From the NCBI GenBank assembly GCA_963816795.1, contig CAWFLT010000016.1:62001-126000 (forward strand): 64,000 nucleotides of DNA, read 5' to 3'. The notes under the pieces were generated by a model that worked only from the letters and a program-made list of their open reading frames with translations, was not told the origin of the DNA and ran no database searches. The DNA comes from CAWFLT01 sp963816795. GTDB taxonomy: Bacteria > Acidobacteriota > Vicinamibacteria > Vicinamibacterales > SCN-69-37. This document shows, in pieces, positions 51,089-61,855 of the stretch. The translations under genes were made by a program, and so were the position numbers. Position 1 is the stretch's first letter; every line of letters starts with the position of its first letter.

Positions 51089-51268
51089 GAACGAGGACAC
51101 GGAGAAGAGATAGAGATCACGGAGAAGAACAAAGTGGACACCCCGCGCCGCAGAGCGGCGCGGGCCCGAGGCGCGGGGGTGGGGCCCCGCGCCTGCGAGG
51201 AAGTGGACACCCCGCGCCGCGGAGCGGTGCGGGCCCGAGGCGCGGGGGTGGGGCCCCGCGCCTGTGAG
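51089..51268 (+). repeat. Family A units and two tandem family B modules
   Basis: Two A units (about 51095-51128) directly follow the receptor stop. Two B modules follow (about 51131-51199 and 51200-51266), each opening AAGTGGACACCCCGCGCCG and closing with the GGGGTGGGGCCCCGCGCC hairpin. The two B copies are nearly identical tandem repeats of about 68 bases. Confidence 0.88.
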
Positions 51269-51289
51269 TCTAGATAGCACGGCAAGATC

Positions 51290-51329
51290 AAAACGGGCAC
51301 GGAGGGGACCTTCCCTCCGTGCCCGTTTT
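51290..51329. terminator. Very strong terminator hairpin
   Basis: AAAACGGGCACGGAGGG (51290-51306) pairs perfectly over 17 bases with CCCTCCGTGCCCGTTTT (51313-51329) around a 6-base loop, ending in TTTT. The symmetric A and T ends would let it work in both directions. The stem contains the GGGCACGGAG sequence of family A. The gap after it (51330-51552) holds TTTGTCATAG (51352-51361) and GTGGAACCGATT (51402-51413), also seen upstream of the Gfo/Idh/MocA gene. Confidence 0.9.
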
Positions 51330-51552
51330 CACATCTATTGCGCACAGCTTGTTTGTCATAGCGAAACATTGGTCCAGAGGCGCCGTTTACGGAGACTATC
51401 TGTGGAACCGATTTTTATTGGGTCATTCAGGGCAATCGTCAACTGAGAGCGTTTTTCCCTACGAAACGCGGCGCCTCGCACGACATCGCTTGACCCTGCC
51501 CAAGTCGAGGAGTAGGCTCCGTCTCACGTTAGGCTCGTGATGGAGGAAATCG

Positions 51553-54500
51553 ATGAAGTTTCGTAGCTCGAGTGCGATGCTGATCGCCGTGCTGTGCCTG
51601 CTGCTGAGCAGCGCCGCGACGACGACGCAGCGCTCAGACCCTGACCGGCCAGATCGGCGGCACGGTCGTCGACAGTCAAAAGGGCGTCCTTCCGGGCGCC
51701 ACCGTGTCGGTCCGTAACACCAACACACAAGTCGCCCGCGAGGCCGTCACTGACGCCAGCGGCGCGTTCGTGATCACGAACCTGATTGCCGGCACGTATG
51801 ACGTCAAAGTCACGATGACCGGCTTCAAGAGCTACGAGCAGAAGGGTCTCGTGCTGTCGGCGACCGAGCGCCTGTCGCTGCCGCCGATGATCCTCGAAGT
51901 CGGCGGTTTCCAGGAGGCGGTCTCGGTCGAGGCGTCCTCGGTGCGCGTGCAGACGCAGAGCGGCGAACGCTCGGCGACGATTACGGCCTCGGAGATCGAA
52001 GACATCGGCCTGCGCGGCCGCGATTTCATGGGCACGCTCAAGACGCTCCCCGGCGTCGTCGACACGTCGGCGCGCGACGCTCCAGGCTGGGGCTCGGTCA
52101 GCGGCATGACGATCAACGGCCAGACGAGCTTCAACTTCTCGTACGACGGCGTCACCAACAAGGACACCGGCTCGAACTCGAACAACTACGCGGCGCCCGC
52201 GCTCGACTCGATCGCCGAGGTCAAGGTCCAGGCGTCGAACTTCCAGGCCGAGTACGGCCGGACGTCGGGCGCGACGATCGTCGTCGTCACCAAGAGCGGC
52301 AGCCGGAACTTCCGCGGGAGCCTGGCCTACTTCAAGCGCCACGAGGATTTCAACGCGAACAGCTGGGATCGCCGGCGGAGCTGCGACGCCGCCGCGGCGG
52401 CCGGCACCGTGTCGCCGAACTGCCAGAAGCCGCGCTACCGCTACGACAACACCGCCTACACGTTTGGCGGACCGGTGCTGATTCCGGGCACGGACTTCAA
52501 CAAGGACCGCAACAAGCTGTTCTTCTTCTGGTCGCAGGACATCCTGCCGCGCAACGATCCCGGCGGCATCAACAACAACACGATGCCGACCGCGCTCGAG
52601 CGCAACGGCGATTTCTCGCAGACCGTGGCGACGAACGGATCGCGCATCTGGATCAAGGACCCGCAACCTGTTCGCGCAGGGCCTGGCGTGCAGTCCGACG
52701 GCCGGTGGGCCGGGCTGCTTCGCGAACAACATCATTCCGCAGGACCGGATCGACCCGATCGGGCGGAGGATGCTGAACATGTTCCCGATGCCGAACGCGA
52801 CCGATCCGGGCGGCACGCGGCAGTTCAACAACCAGTTCGAGGGCACCGTCGAGAAGCTGCGGCTGGATCAGGTGCTGCGGGTGGACTGGAACGTCGCGCC
52901 GAACACGACGTTCTACAGCCGCCTGCAGTTCGGCCATGAGGTGTGCGCGCGCGGCTACGTCGCCTCGGGATGTCCGGCCAATCTGTTCCTGCACCAGAAC
53001 TTCGAGCAGATGCAGAACTCGTACGACATCGACACCTTCGGGATCGTGAACACGCTGCTGCACACGTTCAACCAGTCGACGGTGCTCGAAGTGACGGCCG
53101 GCCTGAACCACTCGGCGCAGGTCGTCTACGCGCTGGATCAGTCGGAGCTCGACAAAGTCAGCCGCAGCCTGCTGCCGGGCGTGCCGTCAGTTCTTCCCGC
53201 AGGCCAACCCGCTCAACGTGATTCCGAACATGAACTTCGGCGGCACGAATGCGCTGCCGGGGACGCGCAATCTCGGCGGGTTCGAAGGCCGGTATCCGTT
53301 CGACGCCAAGAACCCGACCTGGGACTTCACGGCGAACCTGACCAAGCTCAAGGGCGCGCACAACATGAAGGCGGGGATTTTCGTCGAGCGCGTGCTGCGC
53401 CCGGCGCGCCGATCCTCGACCTTCAACGGCACCTACAATTTCGACGGCAAACGCGAGCAACCCGTTCGACACCAACTTCAGCTTTGCGAACGCCTTGCTC
53501 GGCTCGATCAACACCTACACGGAATCGACCGACCAGCCGTTTGCCGAAGGGCGATTCAACCAGATCGAGTTCTTCGCGCAGGACAACTGGCGGCTGTCGA
53601 AGAAGTTCACCCTCGACTACGGCGCGCGGTTCGTCCACATCGGGCCGACGTACGTCGCCGGCCAGCAGGTCGCCTACTTCGATCCGCTCAAGTGGGATCC
53701 GGCGAAGGCGCCGAAGCTCTACGAGCCGGTCTGCCCGAACAACGCCGCGACCTGCTCCGCCGCCGTGCGGCAGGCGCGCAACCCGCTGACTGGTCAGATC
53801 CTGAACAACACCTTCGTCGGCAAGCTGGTGCCAAACAGCGGCGACTTCACCAACGGCATGCAGGTCGTGGACGGCACGGTTCCGGCGTTCGAGAACATGA
53901 AGTTCTACTTCTCGCCGCGCGTCGGCTTCGCGTGGGACGTCACCGGCGACGGCAAGACGGCCGTCCGCGGCGGCTTCGGCATCAACTACGACCGCTACAG
54001 CGACGACATCATCCTGTCGCTCCGCGAGCAGCCGCCGCTTCTCGACACGATGCAGACGAGCTGGACGACGATTCCGACGCTGCTGAGCTCGCCGCTGACC
54101 CAGAACCCCCGCGGCGTGAACGCGTTCACGGACTGGGAACCGGCCACGGTCTACACCTGGAGCTTCGGCGTGCAGCGTGAGCTGCCCTTCAGGATGACGG
54201 CGGATGTCTCCTACGTCGGCAACTCCACCACCAACGTGCCGCGGAACATCCCCATCAACAACCTGACGCCGGAGCAGTTGACCGATCCGGCGAACCTCGA
54301 CCCGACGCAGAACAACACAGCAGCTCAAGGGCCAGGACTACCTGAGGCCCTACACGGGGTTCGCCGGGATCAACGAGCTGCAGTACTTCGGCGAAGGCGT
54401 GACCTATCACTCCATCCAGGTGGGCGTCACGCGCCGGTTTTCGAACGGCTTCGGCGGCAGCGTGGCCTACACCGGCTCGCGCAGCTTCGGCCTGCGCGGG

Positions 54501-55162
54501 TGGGATTGGTACCGCACCGACGCGGACAACGAGGCGCGCTTCCGAACCGCGAATGGCAGCCGGCCGCACAACCTCGTGTTCGGCTACAACTACGAGATCC
54601 CGGGCCTCAGCCAGCACATGAACGACAACGTCATCGCGAAGGGCGTGTTCGACGGCTGGCAGATCTCCGGCGTCTCGACGCTGCAGGGCGGGCACGCGCG
54701 GCGGCTTCACCTACGCGTTCACCGGCGCGCCGACGGGCGATCTGACCCAGGGCCTCGGCGGCAGCCGCGTCGTGCTCACCTGCGATCCGAACCTGCCGCG
54801 CGGCGAGCGGACGTTCGAACGGCAGTTCCGCACCGAGTGCGTGCGTCCGCCGGGACCGCTGACCGATCCGGCTGACACGCTCTACCAGGGCAGCGCGCTC
54901 GGCGACGAGTGGGTGAGCCTCGGCTACGTCAACCACGACCTCACGCTGTTCAAGAATTTCGCGATCGGCGGCGGTCGCAACCTGCAGATCCGCGTTCGAG
55001 ATGTACAACGCGTTCAACTCGACGCAGTATCCGGCGGTCGACACCAGCGCGCAGTTCAACTACACGACCGGCGAGCAGACCGATACGAACTTCGGTCGCG
55101 TGACCGGCGTGCGCGACAATTCGTTCCGCGTCATTCAGTTCGGCGCGCGCTTCACGTTCTAA
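51553..55162 (+). CDS. TonB-dependent receptor 5, Oar-like with carboxypeptidase-regulatory domain (frameshifted as read)
   Basis: About 1,200 residues. GGAGG at 51542-51546 precedes ATG 51553; signal peptide MLIAVLCLLLSSAATT. A frame change near 51630 brings in TGQIGGTVVDSQKGVLPGAT, then a long intact stretch to about 52665 covers the plug (MTINGQTSFNFSYDGVTNKD, AEVKVQASNFQAEYGRTSG). Further changes lie near 52740, 53190, 53455, 54315, 54700 and 55000. The barrel ends RVIQFGARFTF at TAA 55160-55162, with the usual terminal Phe. A different subgroup from receptors 1-3 (plug and N terminus differ). It is followed by repeats and then the esterase/propeller cluster, whose substrate it may import. 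Confidence 0.8.
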
Positions 55163-55373
55163 GAACGAGGACACGGAGAAGACCTAGAGGGCACGGAGAA
55201 GAGCTGGAGGCACGGAGCACCCCGCGCCGGTTTGTGGCGCGGGCCCGAGGCGCGGGGGTGGGCCCCGCGCCAGTAATCCGCGAGCACGGAGAAGAGCTTT
55301 AGACACCGCGAGGGAGCGAGCGTAGCGAGCCCCGAGCGTTCGAGCGTGGGGGTGGGGCCCCACGCAGTAAATG
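55163..55373 (+). repeat. Family A, B and B' composite repeat cluster
   Basis: A units at about 55168-55214, a B module (about 55215-55272, CACCCCGCGCCG ... GGGGTGGGCCCCGCGCC) and another A unit (about 55279-55300). A B' module follows (about 55303-55372: GCGAGGGAGCGAGCGTAGCG, then a hairpin around GGGGTGGGGCCCCACGC). Confidence 0.85.
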
Positions 55374-55459
55374 ACGACCGACATGGCACGGCGGGCGCAG
55401 GTCAGCGCGTCCGTCGTGCCTTTTCCACGTGATCTGATCGGACTGACAAGGAGCTGAGC

Positions 55460-56772
55460 ATGCGAAGGTCTGCGTTTCCCCTCTACGTTCTGCTCGGGGC
55501 TCTGCTCGCGGGCTCGGCCCTGTCTGGCCAACAGCCGGCTCCGCAGCGGCACCGGCCGGAGCGCCGCAGGCACCAGCGGCGGACGCGGCGGGCGAGGCGG
55601 CGGCGCCGTGCGATCGCCCGAGGTGCTCGCCGATGGCCGCGTGACGTTCCGGCTGCGTGCGCCAAACGCTAAAGAAGTGGCGGTGAACGTCGCGGGCAAT
55701 ACCCTGCCGATGCAGAAGGACGAGCAGGGCCTGTGGAGCGCGACGTCGAACGTGCTGGCGCCGAACTACTACACCTACTCGATCAGCGTCGACGGCACGT
55801 CGATCAACGATCCGAACAATCGCCAGGTGCAGACGAGCTTCACCGGGTTTCAGTCGATGTTCGTCGTGCCGGGCCCCGAACCGTGGTTCCCGGCACCCAA
55901 TGTTCCCCGCGGCGCCATCACGCGTCATCGCTTCCACTCCGCCATCGCCAACGACGACCGCGATTTCTTCGTCTACACGCCGGCTGGCTACGACCCGCGG
56001 CGTAGCAAGGCCTATCCGGTGCTCTACCTCCTGCACGGACTCGGTGACGATGCGGAACGGTGGATGAACGGCGGGGCGGCGAATGTGATTCTGGACAACC
56101 TGATTGCCCAGAGCAAGGCCGTGCCGATGGTCCTCGTGACCACCCTCGGCTACGGCACGAGCGCGGGTCCGAATGGCGCGATGGGCGAGATCGTCACCGG
56201 CTACGCGAAGATTCTGCTGAGCGAAGTGATGCCGCTCGTGCAGAAGAGCTACCACGTCAGCGCGAACCGCGAGGAGCGCGCGATGGCCGGCTTGTCGATG
56301 GGCGGCGCCGAGACGCTCTACACGGGCCTCAACAATCTCGACAAGTTCGCCTGGCTCGGGTCGTTCAGCGGCGCGTTCGTCATGTGGCCGCGCCCCGCAG
56401 CACCGGCGGGTGCAGCGCGGCGCGGCCGCTGCTCCGGCACCGACGCCGCCGGCCGCCCCGCCAGCAGCGGCGCCAGCGGGCGCAGCCGAGGGAGGCCGGG
56501 GGCGAGGCGGACGCGGCGGCGGCGCACCGCTCGATGACTCGGTCTTCGAGCTGAACTTTCCCACCCTGAATGCGAAAGCCAACGCCCGTCTCAAGTATTT
56601 GTTCATCGCCTGCGGCACCGCCGACGGACTGGTCGGCGTCAACCGGCAGTTCAAGACGTGGCTGAAGGCAAAGGGCGTGCAGTTCACCGAAGAAGAAGCG
56701 CCCGAGATGGGGCACGTCTGGCCGCTCTGGCGGAAGAACTTCGCAGATTTCGCGCAGAAGGTGTTCAAGTAG
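55460..56772 (+). CDS. Secreted alpha/beta-hydrolase esterase with N-terminal E-set domain (frameshifted as read)
   Basis: About 435 residues. AAGGAG precedes ATG 55460; signal peptide FPLYVLLGALLAGSAL. A frame change in a Gly/Arg-rich linker near 55560 leads to an early-set (CBM48-like) domain (LADGRVTFRLRAPNAKEVAV). An esterase D/feruloyl-esterase-like domain follows (YPVLYLLHGLGDDAERWMNG; nucleophile elbow AGLSMGGAETLY; catalytic His in EMGHVWPLW). A second low-complexity insert near 56400-56520 carries another frame change. This family removes acyl or feruloyl esters from polysaccharides. It is the first of a + strand series with two propeller proteins and ThuA. Confidence 0.83.
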
Positions 56773-56777
56773 CGGCC

Positions 56778-58368
56778 ATGAGGAACCGACCGTTCTTCAT
56801 CGCGGCGCTGCTGTTCCTGGGCGCGGAGCTACTCGCGACCGACTACCTCACCGAAGGCGTCGATCCGGGTCGGACCGGCTGGATCAAAGACGAACGCGTC
56901 TTCACGCTCGAGAACGTCAAGGCCACGCGGCTCTTGTGGAAGGTGAAGCTCGACAGCCAGCCGCGTCAGATGCACAACCTCTTTCCGCCGCTCATCGCGG
57001 AGCGGGTGATGACGACGCGCGGGCCGCGCGAGATGGCCATCGTCGCCGGGATCTCGGACGATCTGTTCGCGATCGACGTCGCCAGCGGCGAGGTCGTCTG
57101 GAAGAAACGCTACGAGCGCACCTACACGCCCGCGGAGAACGCGATGTATCACACGCTGTGCCTCGGCGGCCAAACCGCAATGCCGGCGATGCAACAGATC
57201 GCGCCGGGCAAGTACACGATCTATGCGATCGGATGGGACGGACGGCTGCACCAGATCAACGCCGCGGATGGATCGGATGTCGCACCGCCCGAGCAGTTCA
57301 TGCCCGCGAACGGCAAGCCGTATGCGCTCAACGTCGTCGACGGCGTCGTGTACACGGCGACCGCGCAGGGCTGCGGCGGTGTCCCGAACGCGTTCTACTC
57401 CTACCACCTGGCGACGCGCAAGGCGAGCACGTTCAGCCCGGCGGCGGCGGCATGTGGGGGCGCCGTGGCGCGTCGGTATCGCCGGAAGGCGTCGTCTACA
57501 TGGTGACGGGCGACGCCACCTTCGACCCGGGCGCGCGCAGTCTGGGCAACGCGATCGTCGGGGTCAGGATCGACTCGAACCAGCAGCTGCAACTCGCCGA
57601 CTATTTCGCTCCACCGAACGCCAACTGGATGCGTGCTCGCGATCTCGACATGAATGTCACGCCGATGGTCTTCGACCATCGCGGCCGCAAGTTCCTGGTC
57701 GGCACGAGCAAGGAGTGTCGGCTCTGGCTCCTCGACCGTGACGGGCTCGGCGGCGAGGACCACCGCACGTCACTCCACACGACGCCGCTTCTGTGCAACG
57801 ACGACCAGGCGTTCGACGCGAAGGGCGTGTGGGGAGCGATGGCGACCTGGCAGGATCCCAGGGCGTGCAATGGGTGCTGGTTCCGTTCTGGGGACCGGTC
57901 AGCCGCACGTTCCGTGCCCCGCTCGAGCATGGCCGTCCGAAGATGGGCGGCGTCGCGGCGTACAAGCTGCAGCAGACGAACGCGGGCGGATGGCGACTGA
58001 ACCCGGCGTGGCTCTCGCGTGACATGGACATGGCCGAAGAAGTCCTCGTGGCCAACGGGATCGTGTTCGCCTACGCGTCGGGCGAGGACACGACGCAGAC
58101 GCTTCCCGATCTCGCCTGGAATGAGCCGGATGGTCCGTTCGTCGGCGGCGCGCTCAACCCCTACGCCGAGCGGCGCATCCCGAGTTCACGCCACGCGACG
58201 ATCTACGCACTCGACGGACAGACCGGTCGTGAGCTCTGGTCGAGCGGGAATCAGATCACTTCCTGGAACCACTGGAGCGGCATGACGGTCGCGAACGGTC
58301 GTGTCTACCTGGGGACGTTCGACGGCATGTTGTACAGCTTCGGTGTCCCAGCGGCAGCCACGAAGTAG
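56778..58368 (+). CDS. Secreted PQQ-like beta-propeller protein 1 (frameshifted as read)
   Basis: About 530 residues starting at ATG 56778, five bases after the esterase stop, with a hydrophobic leader (FFIAALLFLGAELLA). Repeated propeller blades are visible: DDLFAIDVASGEVVWKKRY, YTIYAIGWDGRLHQINAADG, IYALDGQTGRELWSSGN and VYLGTFDGMLYSFG, the tryptophan-docking pattern of PQQ-binding-like repeats. Frame changes lie near 57445 and 57855, with conserved blades on each side. No cytochrome motif is seen. Such propellers are PQQ-dependent dehydrogenases or binding scaffolds; the active-site residues could not be checked. It forms an apparent operon with the esterase and the next propeller gene. 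Confidence 0.78.
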
Positions 58369-58378
58369 GGAGCTCACT

Positions 58379-60221
58379 ATGCGCGTTCGGACGCTCTCGA
58401 TCGTGGCGGCGGCAACCCTGATGGCGGGCGTCGTCTGGAGTCAGGGCCGCGGCAACCCGACGGACTGGCCGACGGCGTCCGGCGACGCGCAGCGAACGTC
58501 GTGGGTGCGCAGCGACGTCAACATCTCGCTCGACACCATGGGGCAGCCCGGATTCGCGCTGCAGTGGAAGACGACGCTCGAGAGTCCGGTCCGACAAGGT
58601 GTATCGCTCAGCCCGGGCGTCGTGACGTCGGCCGTGAATCTCTTCACGCCGATTTCGACAATCGCCGGTCCATCCAACGTGATGTTTGCGGTTGACAACG
58701 ACACCGGCAACGTCTTCTGGACGCGCCGCTTTGATGGAGCACTTCCGGCGGGTACTGCGGCGTGTCCCGGCGGGATCTCGGGGGCGCCGACGCGCATGGT
58801 CAACCTCGTGATTCCACCTCCCGGGCCCGCTCGGGGCGCTGGTGGTCGCGCGGGCGCACCTACAGTGGTGCCGTCGGCGAACCGGGCGCCGGCGTGCCGA
58901 TCCCGCCTGCCGGCGCGCGCGGCGGCGGCGCGGCGGCGCCGGCCGGCGGCCCGGCGGTGCGCCACCCGCCGCACCGCCTCCAGCTCAGCCAGCGCCGGCC
59001 GGCCGCGCTACGGCTGCCTGGCGCCTCCGCCCGCATCACCATTCCCCACCAATCCGGCGCGGTCGCCGCGGCCGGAGGTGCCGGCGGCGGGCTGTTCCGC
59101 TCCTCCGGCGTGCGTCTACACGGTGAGCGCCGACGGGATGCTCCGAACGCTCGGGCTCGTATCGGGCAAGGACGTGCAGCGGCCGGTGCCGTTTCTCCCC
59201 GCAGGCGCACGCTTCTCGGATCTGATCGCCGTCGGCGGAATGGTCTACACGGCGACAAGCCACGGATGCGGCGGCGCGGCGCGCGGCATCTGGGCGGTCA
59301 ACACCGACGGAGACCCCAAGACGGTCGTGTCATGGAAGACCAACGGAGGCGATCCCATCGGGTCGGTCGCGTTCACGACAACGGTACGGTGATCGCCGCG
59401 ATCGGTGCCGGCACCACGACGGCCGGTGGATATGCCAACGCGATCGTCGCGCTCGATCCGAAGACCCTCGAATTGAAGGACTGGTTCAGCCAGCCGGGCG
59501 TCGAGCTCGCAGCCGCTCCGGTCGTCTTCGAAGAGGGCGGCCGAAATCTTGTGGCGGTCACGACGAGAGATGCGCGTCTGCTGTTGCTCGACGCGGCGTC
59601 TCTCGGCGGCGCGGAACCATGCGACGCCGCTCTTCGCGTCGGCGCCGCTGACTGGCGGACGCGCTACGTTTTCGTCGCAGCCCCCGGCGATGTGGCAGGA
59701 GCGTCTGCGCCGCAACGCCTGGAGAGGCGCCTCCAGCAGGCGGCACACGCTGGTTGCTGATTCCTGTGACCGGGCCTTTCGTTGCCGCTCCGGGAGTGAC
59801 GACGAATGGCCCGGTCTCGACCGGGGCCATTCTGGCCGTCAAGGTCACGAGTCAGAACGGCGCTCCGGCGGTGCAACCAGGTTGGGTGTCGGCGAACATC
59901 GCCGCTCCAATCACGCCGATCGTCGTCAATGGCGTGGTGTTCGCCGCCTCTGGTCCCGCAAACGCTCCGGCGCGGCTTCACGCGTTGGACGGAACGAACG
60001 GAAAGACGATGTGGGAAAGTGGCAGCGCCATCAGTGCGCCGATCTCGGGCCGGAGCTTCTGGACGGGCTCTGGTCACGTGTTCGTCGGCACGCGCGACGG
60101 CACGGTGTACGCGTTCGGGTTCGACATGGAGCGCGGTGCGCCGAGTCGCCGTTCCGGCGCCGACGATGGCTCGATGGCCTCCGGCCAGGCGCTCGCGGCC
60201 CGAGCAGCGGCAGTCGATTGA
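58379..60221 (+). CDS. Secreted PQQ-like beta-propeller protein 2 (frameshifted as read)
   Basis: About 610 residues from ATG 58379 (GGGAG about 8 bases upstream), with signal peptide TLSIVAAATLMAGVVWS. Blades: NVMFAVDNDTGNVFWTRRFD, CVYTVSADGMLRTLGLVSGK, MVYTATSHGCGGAARGIWAV, AIVALDPKTLELKDWF, RLHALDGTNGKTMWESGS and VFVGTRDGTVYAFGF. A Gly/Pro/Ala-rich insert (about 58810-59100) contains frame changes, with others near 59380, 59625 and 59750. It ends at TGA 60219-60221, which overlaps the ATG of the ThuA gene as TGATG. It is similar in layout to propeller 1, and the two are probably functionally paired. Reaction unknown. Confidence 0.75.
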
Positions 60222-61037
60222 TGCCGCGCTTCCTTCGCGCGCGCCGGCAAAGCCGAAGCGGCCGCGCCGGTTGCTGGTCGTCAATTTGCAGATGCGCAAC
60301 GGCGCGCCCGGTACAGGGGCCTTCGTTCGCGGCGCTTGCCGCCCAGAACTACGCCCTCGAACAGATGGGAAAGCGGACCGGTGCCTATGAGATCGGTCGT
60401 CAGCAACGACATTGAAATGTTCCGTCCCGGCAAGATCCAGCAATTCGACGCCATCTGCTTCTGCAATTCGCTGGGCGTGCTGTTCGACGATCCCGAGCTG
60501 AAGAAATCGCTGCTCGATTTCGTGGCCGCAGGGCAAGGGCATTGTCGGCATCCATGACGGCCTGGCGACGTTTGTCCAGTGGCCTCAGTACGACCAGTGG
60601 CCCGAGTTCGGCCGGATGCTGGGCGGCACTGAAAACGGAGGACATCCCTGGGACGGCGAGATGTCGATCAAGGTCGATGATCCGGCGCAGTCCCCTCACC
60701 GCGATGTTCGGTGCGCAAGACGTTCGTGATCAGAGATCAGGCGTTCCAGTTGCAGGAGCCGTCGTTGCGGGACCGTCTGCGCGTGCTTCTGAGTATCGAC
60801 GTCGAACGGAACTGTTGCCGCCCGACGGCAGTTCTTCAAGACGCGTATCGAGGACAAGGACTTCCCGATGTCCTGGATCAAACCGCACGGCAAGGGCCGC
60901 GTGTTCTTCACTGCGTTTGGCCACTCCGACTACACGTTTTGGAATCCGACGATCCTGGCGCACTTCCTCGCGGGCATTCAGTACGCGCTCGGCGATCTGG
61001 AAGCCGACGACAGACCCAGCGCTCAGTCATTCGCTGA
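60221..61037 (+). CDS. ThuA domain-containing protein (frameshifted as read)
   Basis: About 270 residues of the ThuA (trehalose-utilisation-like, class I glutamine amidotransferase-like) fold. Motifs in order, in changing frames: RPRRLLVVNLQMRNGA, SFAALAAQNYALEQMGKRTG, FRPGKIQQFDAICFCNSLGV, VGIHDGLATFVQWPQYDQWP, MLGGTENGGHPWDGEM, MSWIKPHGKGRVFFTAFGH and LAHFLAGIQYALGDLEADD. At least five frame changes are needed. The start ATG 60221 overlaps the propeller stop (TGATG). The exact end is uncertain, somewhere between about 61005 and 61040, next to the convergent DUF1080 gene. ThuA proteins accompany Gfo/Idh/MocA and DUF1080 proteins in 3-keto-sugar pathways, which fits this locus. Confidence 0.75.
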
Positions 61038-61041
61038 TGCT

Positions 61042-61833
61042 CTACCAGCTTTTGAGCCGGATGTTCCGGTACTCCACTTTCATTGGCGGGCCGACGTGTA
61101 CTTGGACGCCGATGAGCCCGTCAGCCGGCCGATTCGGCACATCGTCGTCGATGACGACGCTCATCAGCCGGCCGTTGATGGTGTGAGTGAGCGTGTTTCC
61201 CCGAATGATCAGGTGGACCGCGTTCCAATCGTCGGTGATGTAGGCCGCCAGCGCATCGGCGTCGGCAAACGATGACAGCAGGACGGGCGGCCGCCCGCCG
61301 ACGACGTGGGTGACCTGCCCACGGGTCGCCAGGAACAGCCGGCCCTTTTCCTCGTAGTTGTTGCCGGGATACCGCTTGCGCCCGTCGAGGTCGCACTGGT
61401 AACCGCGCATGGCGAAGCGGTTGCCCGGTGTGACCGGATCGGGCACGACTTCGCTGCGGTAGTTGATGCCGCTGTTGCCGTCCGCAGTAATCCGGTAGTC
61501 CAGCTTCAGCTCGAAGTCGCGTGGCCGGCCGCCGCGCCAGATCACGAACGTGTTGCTCTTCACGACGGTCTCTGGCCGGATTTCTCCGACCAGCGATCCG
61601 TTCTCGACGCGCCAATAGGTCGGGTCGCCGTCCCATCCTGCCAGCGTCTTGCCGTCGAAGATCGGCTGAAAGCCGGCTTCGTCGCCGTCCAGTGCCGATG
61701 GCCGGTCGCTTTGCTTCGGCGTGTATGGTGCCGCGGCTTGCTGCTGGGCAGCGAGCGTCCGCTCGACGACGCTGATGCCTGCGCAGACGACGATGGCGGC
61801 GGCGAGCGTCCAGGCGCGTCGAGGAATGGGCAT
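61042..61833 (-). CDS. DUF1080 / 3-keto-disaccharide hydrolase family protein
   Basis: An intact 263-residue secreted protein with signal peptide (TLAAAIVVCAGISVV). It has the concanavalin-like DUF1080 fold: GFQPIFDGKTLAGWDGDPTYWRV, the family opening, then VKSNTFVIWRGGRPRDFEL, GNSGINYRSEV, GYQCDLDGR, WNAVHLIIRGNTLTHTING, ending VEYRNIRLK. Characterised relatives act on 3-keto-glycosides, cleaving the glycosidic bond after oxidation by Gfo/Idh/MocA enzymes. It is convergent with ThuA and divergent from the FG-GAP gene, with only 22 bases between the two starts and no clear Shine-Dalgarno for either, so short or leaderless transcripts are possible. Confidence 0.9.
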   Translation of the reverse strand: MPIPRRAWTLAAAIVVCAGISVVERTLAAQQQAAAPYTPKQSDRPSALDGDEAGFQPIFDGKTLAGWDGDPTYWRVENGSLVGEIRPETVVKSNTFVIWRGGRPRDFELKLDYRITADGNSGINYRSEVVPDPVTPGNRFAMRGYQCDLDGRKRYPGNNYEEKGRLFLATRGQVTHVVGGRPPVLLSSFADADALAAYITDDWNAVHLIIRGNTLTHTINGRLMSVVIDDDVPNRPADGLIGVQVHVGPPMKVEYRNIRLKSW

Positions 61834-61855
61834 CTGAGTACACTAACCTACACAC

